Positions 1 through 8,060 are shown, counted from the stretch's first letter. The stretch is 64,000 nt of DNA from Bryobacter sp. (GCA_022843625.1 JALHNH010000008.1:62001-126000), one strand, 5' to 3'. Notes: generated by a model not told the origin, from the letters alone. Numbers and translations: made by a program.

Positions 1-645
1 GATGGTTCGGCCGGGGTGAGGCAGATACAGGCCAAGGATCATAAGGATGTTCCTTTTGAGGGGCCGTTTGAGGGGGACCGGCCGTTGCTGGTTCCGGTGA
101 CTCGCAACAACATGGTGGCTGGGGTGAAGGAGAAGACGGGGCGGCGGTTTGACTTTGATCCGATCCTGATGGATTTGAGTGAGCACTCGCGGGAGTATGT
201 GATGGATCAGAAGCCGGAGACGTGGAAGATCATGGGTGAGGAGTTGAAGCGGGAAGGGAAGTTGCGGCCGTACGGGGTGGTGCGGGGTGAGGATATCAGC
301 GACCCGACTAATTACGTGTATGTCGAGTTTTTGTCTACGCAAAAGGCTGGGGGGCGGGTGGCTGTTGGGTTTACGTTGCCAGGTGGGAAGCAGGTGCAGA
401 TGAGCCATTTGGGTAAGCCTGGGAATTCTGTGGAGCGGAGCGGGTGGATGCGGCTCGCGACGGAGTTGCCGCCGGGGACCAAGCTGGCGGATTTGGGGAC
501 GGTGGTGTTTGCGTGTTACGGGAAGGGGAGTTGTGTTGTTGAGCGAGTGGCCTTTGTCGAGTTGAAGGGGGAACGGAAGGGAGTGGACTGGAGTGGACCT
601 TCGGAGATTAAGGCAGGTGAGATTTGGTTGTCGCGGTTAAAGTAG
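1..645 (+). CDS. Hypothetical protein, 5' end outside the window
   Basis: The reading frame is open from base 1, so the N-terminus probably lies upstream. The first possible internal start is the GTG at 16. About 210 residues are visible. No signal peptide or catalytic motif is recognisable, and the second half alternates short hydrophobic and polar stretches as a beta-sandwich would (inference). It overlaps the following DUF167 gene by 22 bases, which suggests a shared transcript. I do not recognise the family. It could be the C-terminal domain of a longer secreted protein. Confidence 0.6.
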   Translation, partial: DGSAGVRQIQAKDHKDVPFEGPFEGDRPLLVPVTRNNMVAGVKEKTGRRFDFDPILMDLSEHSREYVMDQKPETWKIMGEELKREGKLRPYGVVRGEDISDPTNYVYVEFLSTQKAGGRVAVGFTLPGGKQVQMSHLGKPGNSVERSGWMRLATELPPGTKLADLGTVVFACYGKGSCVVERVAFVELKGERKGVDWSGPSEIKAGEIWLSRLK

Positions 646-848
646 CTGCCAGGTCGAGCCAGAGCGAGGTTGTTGGGACGATGGCCGATGGGTCGCTTAA
701 GGTGAAGGTGATGGCCCCGCCGGAAGATGGAAAGGCGAATGAAGAAGTTTGCCAGGTGCTTGCGGCTCATTACAAGGTGAAGCGTGCGGATGTTGAGGTG
801 ATTGCGGGGCAGACGAGTACGCGGAAGCTGGTGCGGGTGAAGGACTGA
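624..848 (+). CDS. DUF167/YggU family protein
   Basis: A 74-residue protein with the hallmark of the DUF167 (UPF0235, YggU) family: a central D-G-S-L-K-V-K-V strand followed by a P-P-E-D-G-K-A-N-E-E turn (about residues 23-40) and a C-terminal G-Q-T-S-T-R-K-L-V segment. The family is a small cytoplasmic alpha/beta fold of unknown biochemical role. The start is a TTG at 624 inside the end of the upstream gene, so translation is probably coupled. Length is slightly below the usual 90-100 residues, with the first strand short. Confidence 0.85.
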   Translation: MVVAVKVAARSSQSEVVGTMADGSLKVKVMAPPEDGKANEEVCQVLAAHYKVKRADVEVIAGQTSTRKLVRVKD

Positions 849-1043
849 GTTTTGTCGCTCACTTCGTTAGTTTAGTAGCGTCCTTTGCCGATCTGAGGGA
901 GGCACTTTGAGAAGGATTCGGCATGTCCGGTGATGCGGAAACCTGACGCCCTACGAATGGTTAGTGCAAAAAAAAAAACTAAGTGCTTTAGGCCCCGCCG
1001 TTGGAAGCCTTGGATGCCGTTGTAAAATCGTCGGTTTGTTCAA

Positions 1044-1080
1044 GTCAAATGGTACGGTCTACTGGGGCGTACCATTTGAC
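1044..1080. repeat. Perfect 12-bp inverted repeat in an intergenic region
   Basis: Arms GTCAAATGGTAC (1044-1055) and GTACCATTTGAC (1069-1080) are exact reverse complements with a 13-base spacer. No T-run follows, so it is a poor Rho-independent terminator on either strand. It lies in the 293-base gap 849-1141, which also contains an 11-A run near 969-979 and no convincing gene. It could be an operator, a mobile-element scar or an RNA hairpin. Confidence 0.6.
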
Positions 1081-1141
1081 GGATGCCTTCGCCGTTAGTC
1101 AGGAGCTATCGCTATTGGGGATGTCTCGGATGGTTCCAGGA

Positions 1142-1996
1142 TCATTTCAAGCCTGGCACGAAATCAGCGGGATCGAGGTCAAAAAACTCTAATCGCCGCT
1201 GGAACGGAATCACGCCTGCGGCAACGAGATTGGTCCACATTCGATCCGCGTACTGGTTCGCGGATGCCTCGCGCTCTTGGGGTGGGCGCTCATCGTATAT
1301 CGCCTGCAGCTCCGCGCGCCAATCGTATTCATCTTTCTGCCAGTCAGGTGGCGCAACCGGTCGTTCAACTCTTTCCAGCCGATCGACCCAATGACCGATT
1401 TCATGAAGGACGGTGCGGTATAGCTGGGTGTTTCGAATTGTCTCTAACGAGCATTGAAGGGAGAAGCGGCGGCCCTTCCTTGTTACGATGTGGCCATCTT
1501 TGAGAAGGCGTTCAAATTCGGCTTTCGAGTCCGGTCGCATTGAGGCAGTCAGTGAAAACCCGAAGTCCGGTTCAGTCGACTCCAAAAAAATGGCAGGGCC
1601 CTTGAACATGCCGTCCTGGGGGCGACCGATCTCACCTCCGTATGCAAGGCGTCCCCACACTCCATTTAGCAAGGCTTCCTTACGCTTGGGCTGGCGCAAA
1701 ACAAATAGCGAAAGCCCTTCCCAGTCCTGTAACGGAAGGTGACTAAGCAGGTATGCAATGTCCTCCACAGTGCATGCATGGACGCATCCTCGACTAGTCC
1801 TTTCGACTACAAAATCCACATCGCGATCACGCACGACCCGCTTCGCGGTCCGATATTCTCCAAGGTCTCGCCAATGCCAGATTGGCCCGTTGAACCTTGA
1901 GGGAATCACCAATCGGTTATCGTGACCACGCCCGCTGGCGGAGGTGCCAATATTGCGATTTCTTCGAGTTGGATTGCGTGGAGCGCGGCTGCCCAT
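1142..1996 (-). CDS. Putative zinc metallopeptidase (HExxH), M78-like
   Basis: A 284-residue protein with an H-E-I-G-H zinc-binding motif at residues 198-202. About 40 residues later comes an E-A-S-A-N-Q-Y-A segment that resembles the third-ligand helix (ExxANxFA) of ImmA/IrrE-type M78 peptidases. That family cleaves repressors or regulators; here the role is inference. No signal peptide is visible, so it is probably cytoplasmic. The first 28 residues are low-complexity, and the true start may be a TTG or GTG near 1909-1912. The gene stands alone between intergenic stretches, with no obvious repressor partner. Confidence 0.6.
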   Translation of the reverse strand: MGSRAPRNPTRRNRNIGTSASGRGHDNRLVIPSRFNGPIWHWRDLGEYRTAKRVVRDRDVDFVVERTSRGCVHACTVEDIAYLLSHLPLQDWEGLSLFVLRQPKRKEALLNGVWGRLAYGGEIGRPQDGMFKGPAIFLESTEPDFGFSLTASMRPDSKAEFERLLKDGHIVTRKGRRFSLQCSLETIRNTQLYRTVLHEIGHWVDRLERVERPVAPPDWQKDEYDWRAELQAIYDERPPQEREASANQYADRMWTNLVAAGVIPFQRRLEFFDLDPADFVPGLK

Positions 1997-2139
1997 CTAT
2001 CGTAATCGTACCCTTTGGGCATTGCCCGCGGTGCCTACGGTCAATTTGACTCGCCGAAAGTCGCGCAGTGTAGCGGAGAGTAGTACGCAGCCCGCGCCGC
2101 ACTATTTGCATCGACGGGAAGACTCGGAAGCACGCAAAA

Positions 2140-2372
2140 CTATTTTGACGGAAGTACGCTAAGGAATGCTGAAAGCCACAGGGGGAACTCGTCGATTGCT
2201 TCCAGGATCTGCTTGACGATTTTGGGGTGAAGGGTGGTTCCGCTGTGGAAATGGAGCGCTACTCTTGTCACCGCATCAGTGTCTGACGTGCGGATCCCCA
2301 ACCTTACGGATGGGGCTCGACGGGGATTTTCCTGGGGGACGGAGGGATCTGTTTTGAGTTTGCCTGTCGCCC
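2140..2372 (-). pseudogene. Decayed hicA toxin remnant downstream of hicB
   Basis: Directly after the hicB stop, one minus-strand frame reads V-T-R-V-A-L-H-F-H-S-G-T-T-L-H-P-K-I-V-K-Q-I-L-E, typical of the C-terminal half of HicA mRNA-interferase toxins. A neighbouring frame just upstream reads D-P-H-V-R-H and then meets a stop. Removing one T at that junction would join both into a HicA-like sequence containing the catalytic-region histidine. No start codon or N-terminal half is convincing. I read it as a frameshifted, dead toxin. The match is short, so confidence is moderate. Confidence 0.4.
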
Positions 2373-2558
2373 TCAGTTCATCGTTTCGAGGTAGAGTTCT
2401 AGCGCCTCTTTGATGTTGGCGAGGGTTTCTTCGATGGTCTGGCCTTGCGACTGGCAGCCTTTAAGTTCCGGGCACCACGCGTAGTAGCCGTGCTCGTCTT
2501 GCTCGATCACTACACTTAGTTTGGGTGCCATGTCTTTCATTGTATTTGCTTGCATCAT
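2373..2558 (-). CDS. hicB: HicB-family antitoxin
   Basis: A 61-residue protein. From residue 11 it follows the HicB partial RNase H-like fold: a strand with V-V-I-E-Q-D-E-H-G-Y-Y-A-W-C-P-E-L-K-G-C, a G-Q-T-I-E-E-T-L turn, and an A-L-E-L-Y-L-E helix. HicB antitoxins bind and inhibit HicA. No C-terminal DNA-binding domain is present, which is normal for the short subgroup. The start (two adjacent ATGs) overlaps the stop of the upstream gene by four bases; the methionine at residue 11 is an alternative start. Its toxin partner downstream appears broken, so this is probably an orphan antitoxin. Confidence 0.85.
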   Translation of the reverse strand: MMQANTMKDMAPKLSVVIEQDEHGYYAWCPELKGCQSQGQTIEETLANIKEALELYLETMN

Positions 2559-3253
2559 TCGCGGCCTTTGGCAATTTGAGGGGGGAACTTACGGGCGCGG
2601 TCGAGATCTGTGCGGAGCTGGCGGGTGATCTTGTCGGCTACGTCGGCGGAGGCGCCGCGGAATTTGGCTCCGAAGCTTTCCTGGGTGGTGGACCAGAGGA
2701 CGTCGCCTTCTTTGTTTACGATACGGACGGCGGCTACTGCTTCGTGTTTGCGCTCGTTGATCTTGACGTCTTCGTTCGATGTTACGCCGATGGAGGCTGC
2801 GGCGCGCTCGGAGTTTCTGCCGTTGAGGGAGCCGCGACCGGTGGATGTGCCGGTTCTGACGCCGAGGCTTTCGTGCGAGCTGAACTGTTCGTTGAAGACG
2901 AGGTCTTCGGCTGTGCCTTTGAGGAAGGCGTCGGCGCGTTCGGGGTTTTCTGTTACGGCGAAGAAGCCGGCACTTTGCATGGCGGCGATGATCATGTCGC
3001 GGATCTGGTTTGCTGCTTCGCCACCGCTGAGTTCCTGGACGTGGAGACGGCGGATGCGGAGGAGTTGAGTGAGACCTTCATCGACGGGACTCATGGATGA
3101 GGACTCGACTCGGACTATGGGGGGAGATGGTAGTGGCTGTTCGGGGGGAGGGGGTGGTGTGGACGCAGGTTTCTCTGCGGCCGAGGCTGCAAAGCCTGAC
3201 CAGCCAAACCCGAGCAGCATTTGTTTAGCTGCGGTACGCCTTCCGGGCTTCAT
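2555..3253 (-). CDS. Secreted hypothetical protein, LpoB/CsgG-like
   Basis: A 232-residue protein with a basic N-terminus, a hydrophobic stretch ending in A-S-A-A around residue 26 (probable signal peptide), then a proline-rich linker (about residues 30-45). The rest looks like an alpha/beta domain with A-A-V-R-I-V-N-K-E-G-D-V-L-W-S near the C-terminus, a pattern common in periplasmic lipoproteins of the CsgG/LpoB/DUF4136 type. That assignment is weak. The gene overlaps the upstream gene by 29 bases and hicB by four, so the three form one minus-strand transcript. Confidence 0.65.
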   Translation of the reverse strand: MKPGRRTAAKQMLLGFGWSGFAASAAEKPASTPPPPPEQPLPSPPIVRVESSSMSPVDEGLTQLLRIRRLHVQELSGGEAANQIRDMIIAAMQSAGFFAVTENPERADAFLKGTAEDLVFNEQFSSHESLGVRTGTSTGRGSLNGRNSERAAASIGVTSNEDVKINERKHEAVAAVRIVNKEGDVLWSTTQESFGAKFRGASADVADKITRQLRTDLDRARKFPPQIAKGRE

Positions 3254-3701
3254 CGTCCTGTACCTTTACTTTCAATCCGGTCCTCGCTTCCAGGCTGGCA
3301 AGAGTTGGACGGATTGACGACTTTGGTAGGCGCAGTACCAAGGCCTGATCATATCCTTTTTCGTCGCGATAGTGAAGGGTGAGGTAATGGTCGCGCTTTT
3401 TGCTGAGCAGGAACATCGGGGAGATCAAGATAGCTTCGAGGTAGCGGCGGTCTACTTTTTGGCCATACTCGATCGAGCGAATTTGGTTGTAGAGGATCGT
3501 AACTTTTTGTTGTTTGCTGCCAAATACCATTAGATCCGTTTGATCCATAGCGAGGCGGCCGTCCTGACCACTTTTGAATGTCGCTAAAGTGCCCCCTATA
3601 AATTCAGCTTTGCTGTCGGCTGCTTCAAGACCGATCAGGCAGAGAACCAGACAGAGAACTAATTCGATCCGGAGACGGCCAAATTGTCGCATCATAACCA
3701 T
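3225..3701 (-). CDS. Secreted hypothetical protein
   Basis: A 158-residue protein with a clear signal peptide (V-L-C-L-V-L-C-L-I-G-L-E-A-A within the first 30 residues). The mature part begins with a strand-rich region containing Q-Q-K-V-T-I-L-Y-N-Q-I-R-S-I-E-Y-G-Q-K, which resembles small beta-barrel envelope proteins in which a Tyr-Gly pair follows the strand. I do not recognise a named family. It is the first gene of a minus-strand run (3701 to 2373) and is divergent from the flavoprotein fusion that starts at 3780, so the 78 bases between them should hold promoters for both directions. Confidence 0.6.
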   Translation of the reverse strand: MVMMRQFGRLRIELVLCLVLCLIGLEAADSKAEFIGGTLATFKSGQDGRLAMDQTDLMVFGSKQQKVTILYNQIRSIEYGQKVDRRYLEAILISPMFLLSKKRDHYLTLHYRDEKGYDQALVLRLPKSSIRPTLASLEARTGLKVKVQDDEARKAYRS

Positions 3702-3779
3702 AGTGGAAAGAGTGTGGAAAAAATCTCAATAATTTCTAAGGTTGGGGACCTAGTTGGGGGTGTACTACGGACGGCAGAC

Positions 3780-5771
3780 ATGCCGACCCGTAGGCCGGTG
3801 CTGCGGGAACACTTTGAGAGCTCAGTCGACAACGTGTTTATTGTGGGGGATCTTGCCGGGGCGCCGGTGATCAAGCTGGCACTCGAGCAGGGAGAAGAGC
3901 TCGCTCAGCATCTGGGTGGGTTGTTGCGCGTGGGTGGTTTGGCTGTCGATTATGACGTTGTGGTGGCAGGGGCTGGGGCGGCGGGACTGGCGGTGGCGTT
4001 GCGGCTGCAGGAGAAGGGGCACCGGGTGCTGGTGATAGAGAAGTCGGAGCTTGCTGCGACTTTTCGGGATTTTCCGCAAGGCAAGTTTATTTATGCAGAG
4101 CCCGAGTCGCGGGCAAATGTTTCCGCTCTTGATTTTTCTGAGGCTCCGAAGGAAGAACTGATTGAGCGGTGGCAGCGGCAGGTTGCGGCGGCCGGGATTC
4201 CTTTGCATTGCGGGGAAGCGCTGACTGCGGTGACTCCTGGCGTGCCGCTGGTGGTGAAGACGGCGAAGGCTGAATATAGGGCCCGGTTCTTAGTGTTGGC
4301 GAGCGGAGTGAGGGGGAACCCGCGCAAGTTGGGGCTGCCTGGGGAGGATCAGCCGCATGTGCTGCATAAGCTCTACAACCCGGGTTTGTATGTGGGCAAA
4401 AAGATTCTGGTGGTGGGTGGCGGGAATAGTGCGGCGGAGGCGGCGATTGCGCTGAGTGAGCGAAATCAGGTGGTGTTGATGCACCGTGGCGCGACGCTGG
4501 AGCGGTTGTTTGGAGAGAACCGGAAGAAGCTGGCGGAGTCGACGGTTGAGGTTCGTTTCAATTCGGAACTCAAGTCTTTCGATACTGAGTTTGATCAGAT
4601 TTTTGTGTTGATTGGTGCGGATTTACCGACGGGATTCCTGAAGAGTCTTGGTGTGAAGCTTGAGAATGAGTGGGACTGGAAGCGGTGGTTGGGGCTGCTT
4701 GTGACTTTTGCGATTGCCTATTCGATCTATGGCATCAAGCTGGGCAAGGGCGAGGAGTTCTGGCCTTATCGTGGCTGGGGCTATGAGGCAATGAGCTTCT
4801 TTGGACGTGGGTGGAGTTTTTGGTACACGGTGCTCTATACATCGGTGGTGACCGTGTTTGGATTGCAGGCGATGAAGCGGTGGGGGATCGATAAGAAGGA
4901 TAAGTTTCAGATCTACCGCTTTGCTTCGCTGATTGGTTTTCAGTGGATCTTTTTCTTTCTGATTCCGGAGTTTTTGTTTGCCTGGGCGGTGAAGTATCAG
5001 TGGGTGGGGGAGAGTTTGGCGAAGGACCCGAACTTTGCCAATAATGCGTGGCGAAGCTACGGGATTGTTTATGCCTGGCCGCTGTTTTTCTATACGTTTT
5101 TCTCGAACCCGAGTGATGTGTGGATTGTTTGGGGCGTGATTCTGAGCTTTGTGCTTTTGCCCATCCTCGTGCTGTTTCATGGCAAGCGGTATTGCACCTG
5201 GATTTGCGGTTGTGGCGGGTTGGCTGAAACGCTGGGGGACCGCTGGCGGCATCTGGCACCGAAGGGGCGTACGGCGATCTCGTGGGAGCGGATGAATCTG
5301 ATTGTGCTGGGCGCGGCTGTTGTGGTGACGGTGTTGATGCTGGGGCAGGATGTGGTGAAGGCTTTTCGTGAGCCGGCCGGGACGGGGATCAAATACTACA
5401 GGCTGGTGGTGGATACGTGGCTGGTGGGCATCCTGCCTGTGGCGCTTTATCCGTTTTTTGGGGGCAAGGTGTGGTGCCGGTACTGGTGTCCGCTGGCTAA
5501 GATGATGGAGGTGTGGGCGAGTTTCTACACGCGGATGCGCTGGAGCCGGTTTGCGATTGTGGCCGATGACAAGTGCATCGCTTGTGGCGAATGTTCCCGG
5601 AACTGCCAGGTGGGTATCGACGTCATGAGTTATGCGCTGCAACAAAAGGAATTGAACAACCAGAATTCCTCGTGCATTGGTTGTGGGATCTGCATTACGG
5701 TTTGCCCGATGACAGTTTTAAGTTTTGGAAAGATCGAAGAGCCTGTGAAGCTCATCCAAATAAAGACATGA
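3780..5771 (+). CDS. Flavoprotein-polyferredoxin membrane fusion (NapH/CcoG-like)
   Basis: With the ATG at 3780 the protein has 663 residues. An upstream ATG at 3684 would overlap the divergent gene and adds unconvincing sequence. Residues about 20-45 carry F-I-V-G-D-L-A-G, the segment that normally ends pyridine-nucleotide disulfide oxidoreductases. Residues 64-69 (G-A-G-A-A-G) begin an FAD Rossmann fold and 213-218 (G-G-G-N-S-A) an NAD(P) fold. From about 300 there are six or seven membrane helices with a C-x3-W-x-C-G-C-type pair near 472-478 and C-R-Y-W-C-P near 566-571, as in NapH/NosR/CcoG. Two 4Fe-4S clusters follow (C-I-A-C-G-E-C-x3-C near 599; C-I-G-C-G-I-C-x3-C-P near 632). It probably passes electrons from NAD(P)H through flavin and Fe-S centres across the membrane. 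The stop overlaps the next start (ATGA). Confidence 0.85.
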   Translation: MPTRRPVLREHFESSVDNVFIVGDLAGAPVIKLALEQGEELAQHLGGLLRVGGLAVDYDVVVAGAGAAGLAVALRLQEKGHRVLVIEKSELAATFRDFPQGKFIYAEPESRANVSALDFSEAPKEELIERWQRQVAAAGIPLHCGEALTAVTPGVPLVVKTAKAEYRARFLVLASGVRGNPRKLGLPGEDQPHVLHKLYNPGLYVGKKILVVGGGNSAAEAAIALSERNQVVLMHRGATLERLFGENRKKLAESTVEVRFNSELKSFDTEFDQIFVLIGADLPTGFLKSLGVKLENEWDWKRWLGLLVTFAIAYSIYGIKLGKGEEFWPYRGWGYEAMSFFGRGWSFWYTVLYTSVVTVFGLQAMKRWGIDKKDKFQIYRFASLIGFQWIFFFLIPEFLFAWAVKYQWVGESLAKDPNFANNAWRSYGIVYAWPLFFYTFFSNPSDVWIVWGVILSFVLLPILVLFHGKRYCTWICGCGGLAETLGDRWRHLAPKGRTAISWERMNLIVLGAAVVVTVLMLGQDVVKAFREPAGTGIKYYRLVVDTWLVGILPVALYPFFGGKVWCRYWCPLAKMMEVWASFYTRMRWSRFAIVADDKCIACGECSRNCQVGIDVMSYALQQKELNNQNSSCIGCGICITVCPMTVLSFGKIEEPVKLIQIKT

Positions 5772-6358
5772 TTATTTCTCCCGATACAAAACGAGGCCAG
5801 CGGATCCCGCCCGGGCAGAGCCAGACGGTGAAGTGGCCGGTGCTGGATGCCAGCGGTACGCCGCCGATGGATATGACGAAGTGGCGGCTGGATGTTTTTG
5901 GCCTGGTCGAGAAGGAAGTTTCCCTGACCTGGGATGAGTTTATGGCTCTGCCGCGCGTCGAGGTATTTTCGGACTTTCACTGTGTGACGCGCTGGTCGCG
6001 CCTGGACAATACGTGGACTGGGGTGGCTGTTTCAACTTTGATGGAGCTGGCAGGTGGGGTGAAGGCCGAGGCGAAGTTTGTGAGTGCGCTTGGCTATGAC
6101 TATGGCTGGACGACGAATTTGCCGATTGCCGATTTTCTGATGGAGGATGCGCTGGTTGCGACGCATCACGATGGAGTGGCCTTGACGCCGGAGCATGGCG
6201 GGCCGGCAAGGTTGATTGTGCCGCAGCTTTATGCGTGGAAGTCTGCGAAGTGGCTGGGTGGGCTTGAGTTGCTGGCGGAAGACAAGCCGGGCTTCTGGGA
6301 GCGTAACGGCTATCACAATCATGGAGACCCCTGGAAGGAGGAGCGCTTTGGCTATTAG
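5768..6358 (+). CDS. Molybdopterin-dependent oxidoreductase, YuiH/sulfite-oxidase fold
   Basis: A 196-residue oxidoreductase molybdopterin-binding domain protein. The F-H-C-V-T-R-W-S segment carries the cysteine that ligates molybdenum in the sulfite oxidase/YedY superfamily. W-x-G-V-x-V-S-T-L and the Y-G-Y-T-like Y-D-Y-G-W-T-T-N-L stretch follow family order, as does R-L-I-V-P-Q-L-Y-A-W-K-S-A-K-W near the end. The start is the ATG at 5768, whose ATGA overlaps the stop of the polyferredoxin fusion; longer in-frame extensions lie inside that gene. No Tat or Sec signal is present, so it is cytoplasmic or on the inner membrane face. Tight coupling suggests the fusion protein is its electron partner. 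Substrate unknown. Confidence 0.88.
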   Translation: MIISPDTKRGQRIPPGQSQTVKWPVLDASGTPPMDMTKWRLDVFGLVEKEVSLTWDEFMALPRVEVFSDFHCVTRWSRLDNTWTGVAVSTLMELAGGVKAEAKFVSALGYDYGWTTNLPIADFLMEDALVATHHDGVALTPEHGGPARLIVPQLYAWKSAKWLGGLELLAEDKPGFWERNGYHNHGDPWKEERFGY

Positions 6359-7286
6359 CCGGAGACAGATCTTTCTGTCAGGTGCGCCGGTGGCGTTGGG
6401 GATGGCTGGGTATGCGGTGTACCGGCAGGCTCCGATTTTCTTTGATCAGTTTGGCGAAGAGCTCTTTAAGACGATTGCCAAGGCGCCGGCGAAGCCGAAT
6501 CCAAAGGGTTGGAAGGATGCCGGGCTTAATGTGGCGTGGCTGGGGCATGCGACGACATTGATTCAGATAGACGGGTTTACGATACTGACCGACCCGGTGT
6601 TTAGCAACCGGTGCGGGATTGATCTGCTGGTGGGTACGATGGGGCCGAAGAGGCTTGTCGAGCCGGCGCTGACGATCCCGGAGTTGCCGAAGATTGATCT
6701 CATATTGCTGAGCCATGCGCATTTTGATCACTGGGATATGCCGTCGCTCAGTGCTCTATCTAATACCGGGATTCCGGTGGTGTGTGCGCGTGAGACGCAG
6801 GATCTTCTCACCGCTTCGAGATGGAAGAGTGTTACCGAGTTGGGTTGGCGGGAGACGGTGCGGTTTGGGCCGGTGGAGGTGAAGGGTGTTGAGGTGCAGC
6901 ATTGGGGCGCGCGCGTGCGTCGCGATACGCATCGCGGGTACAACGGCTATCTGATCGAAGCGGGCAAGTACAAGGTGTTGTTCTCCGGGGATACGTCGCA
7001 CACGAAATCGTTTGCCGAGCTTCGTGGGGGCAAGCCGATTGATCTGGCGATCATGCCGATTGGGGCTTACAACCCGTGGATTATGAGCCATTGCACGCCG
7101 GAGCAGGCGATTGAGATGGCGGGATGGGCTGGGGCTGAGAGGATCATGCCGGTGCACCATCAGACCTTTGTGTTGAGCCGGGAGCCGGTGAATGAGCCGA
7201 TTGAGCGATTCATGACGGCGGTGGGGGCGGATACGTCGCGGGTGGTTGCGCGCGAGATTGGGCGCGAGTGGAGTGTTATTAGTTAG
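6348..7286 (+). CDS. Tat-exported metallo-beta-lactamase-fold hydrolase (UlaG/NAPE-PLD-like)
   Basis: The start is set at the TTG at 6348, because AAGGAGG lies just upstream (6335-6341) and the product then opens with S-R-R-Q-I-F-L, a twin-arginine export motif before a short hydrophobic stretch. An in-frame ATG at 6321 is the alternative. The 312-residue protein has G-H-A-T near residue 66, the metal motif S-H-A-H-F-D-H-W-D near 124, S-G-D-T-S-H near 210 and H-H-Q-T near 272: the full dinuclear metal set of the UlaG/NAPE-PLD-like subgroup. It overlaps the molybdoprotein end by 11 bases. Role unknown; hydrolysis of a phosphodiester or lactone is the family expectation. Confidence 0.85.
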   Translation: MAISRRQIFLSGAPVALGMAGYAVYRQAPIFFDQFGEELFKTIAKAPAKPNPKGWKDAGLNVAWLGHATTLIQIDGFTILTDPVFSNRCGIDLLVGTMGPKRLVEPALTIPELPKIDLILLSHAHFDHWDMPSLSALSNTGIPVVCARETQDLLTASRWKSVTELGWRETVRFGPVEVKGVEVQHWGARVRRDTHRGYNGYLIEAGKYKVLFSGDTSHTKSFAELRGGKPIDLAIMPIGAYNPWIMSHCTPEQAIEMAGWAGAERIMPVHHQTFVLSREPVNEPIERFMTAVGADTSRVVAREIGREWSVIS

Positions 7287-7289
7287 AGA

Positions 7290-8060
7290 GTGCGAATTTT
7301 TTTTAGCCTTTGTTTGTTGTTGATCCTTTGCGGCTGCCGTCAGACAGAGAAGGGGCAGGGCGGGAGCGAAGTGTCGGGGTCTGGGGGGAGCGCCGGGGCC
7401 AAGAATGCGGCGAAGGATTTGATGCGCTGTGCGGCTCCGATCGCGACCGTGGCGCTGGTGGAAGATCCGGCTGGTTATGCCTACATGTCCCGTTACAGCC
7501 TGCCTTCGCCGCTATCGCTGATGCGTCTGATGATGCAGCAATCGGGATGCTTCCGGGTGGTGGATCGTAGTGCCGGGATTGAAGCTGCCAAGCGGGAGCA
7601 GGAGCTTGACAATTCCGGGATGCTGCGCAAGGATCAGACGATTCGCAAGAGGCAGGTGATTGAGGCGCAGTATTCGATGCTGACCTCGATTGTGTTTAGT
7701 GAGAAGAATGCGGGGGATAGCTTTGGTGGCCTTGTGTCGCGGTTGCCAATCGTGGGTGAATTTGCGGGACTGCTGGGGAATGTGCACTTCAAGGAAGCGC
7801 AGACGGTGTTGTTTTTGACTGACAACGAGACGAGTGAGCAGGTGGCGAGCGCGACGGGGAGTGCACGGGCGACCGATCTTGGGGCGGGTGGGTTGATGAT
7901 TGGGGCGTTGGGTGGTGCGGCGCTGGGTGGGTGGGGGACAACGAATGAAGGCAAGGTGATTGCTTCGGCTTTGCTTGATAGTTTCAATAACATGGTTCCG
8001 CAAGTGCAGATACTGATGCAGAAGGAGATGCCGGCAGCGGTGCCGACCAAGAAACGATGA
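7290..8060 (+). CDS. Outer-membrane lipoprotein, CsgG-like
   Basis: A 256-residue protein with a GTG start. The signal peptide ends in L-I-L-C-G-C, a lipobox, so cysteine 16 should be lipidated. The mature part resembles CsgG/curli-assembly-type lipoproteins: A-T-V-A-L-V-E-D-P, a Q-Q-S-G-C-F-R-V-V-D-R segment and a long central strand region. A glycine-rich hydrophobic stretch near residues 205-220 (G-A-G-G-L-M-I-G-A-L-G-G) could form a membrane hairpin. Three bases separate it from the metallo-hydrolase and its stop overlaps the next start (ATGA). It may form a secretion channel, or be a related periplasmic protein. Confidence 0.7.
   Translation: MRIFFSLCLLLILCGCRQTEKGQGGSEVSGSGGSAGAKNAAKDLMRCAAPIATVALVEDPAGYAYMSRYSLPSPLSLMRLMMQQSGCFRVVDRSAGIEAAKREQELDNSGMLRKDQTIRKRQVIEAQYSMLTSIVFSEKNAGDSFGGLVSRLPIVGEFAGLLGNVHFKEAQTVLFLTDNETSEQVASATGSARATDLGAGGLMIGALGGAALGGWGTTNEGKVIASALLDSFNNMVPQVQILMQKEMPAAVPTKKR

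Noticed and set aside
4623..5645. A 340-codon open frame on the minus strand
   Set aside because: It is antisense to the polyferredoxin fusion; the product is rich in His, Pro and Arg, as expected from the complement of hydrophobic codons.
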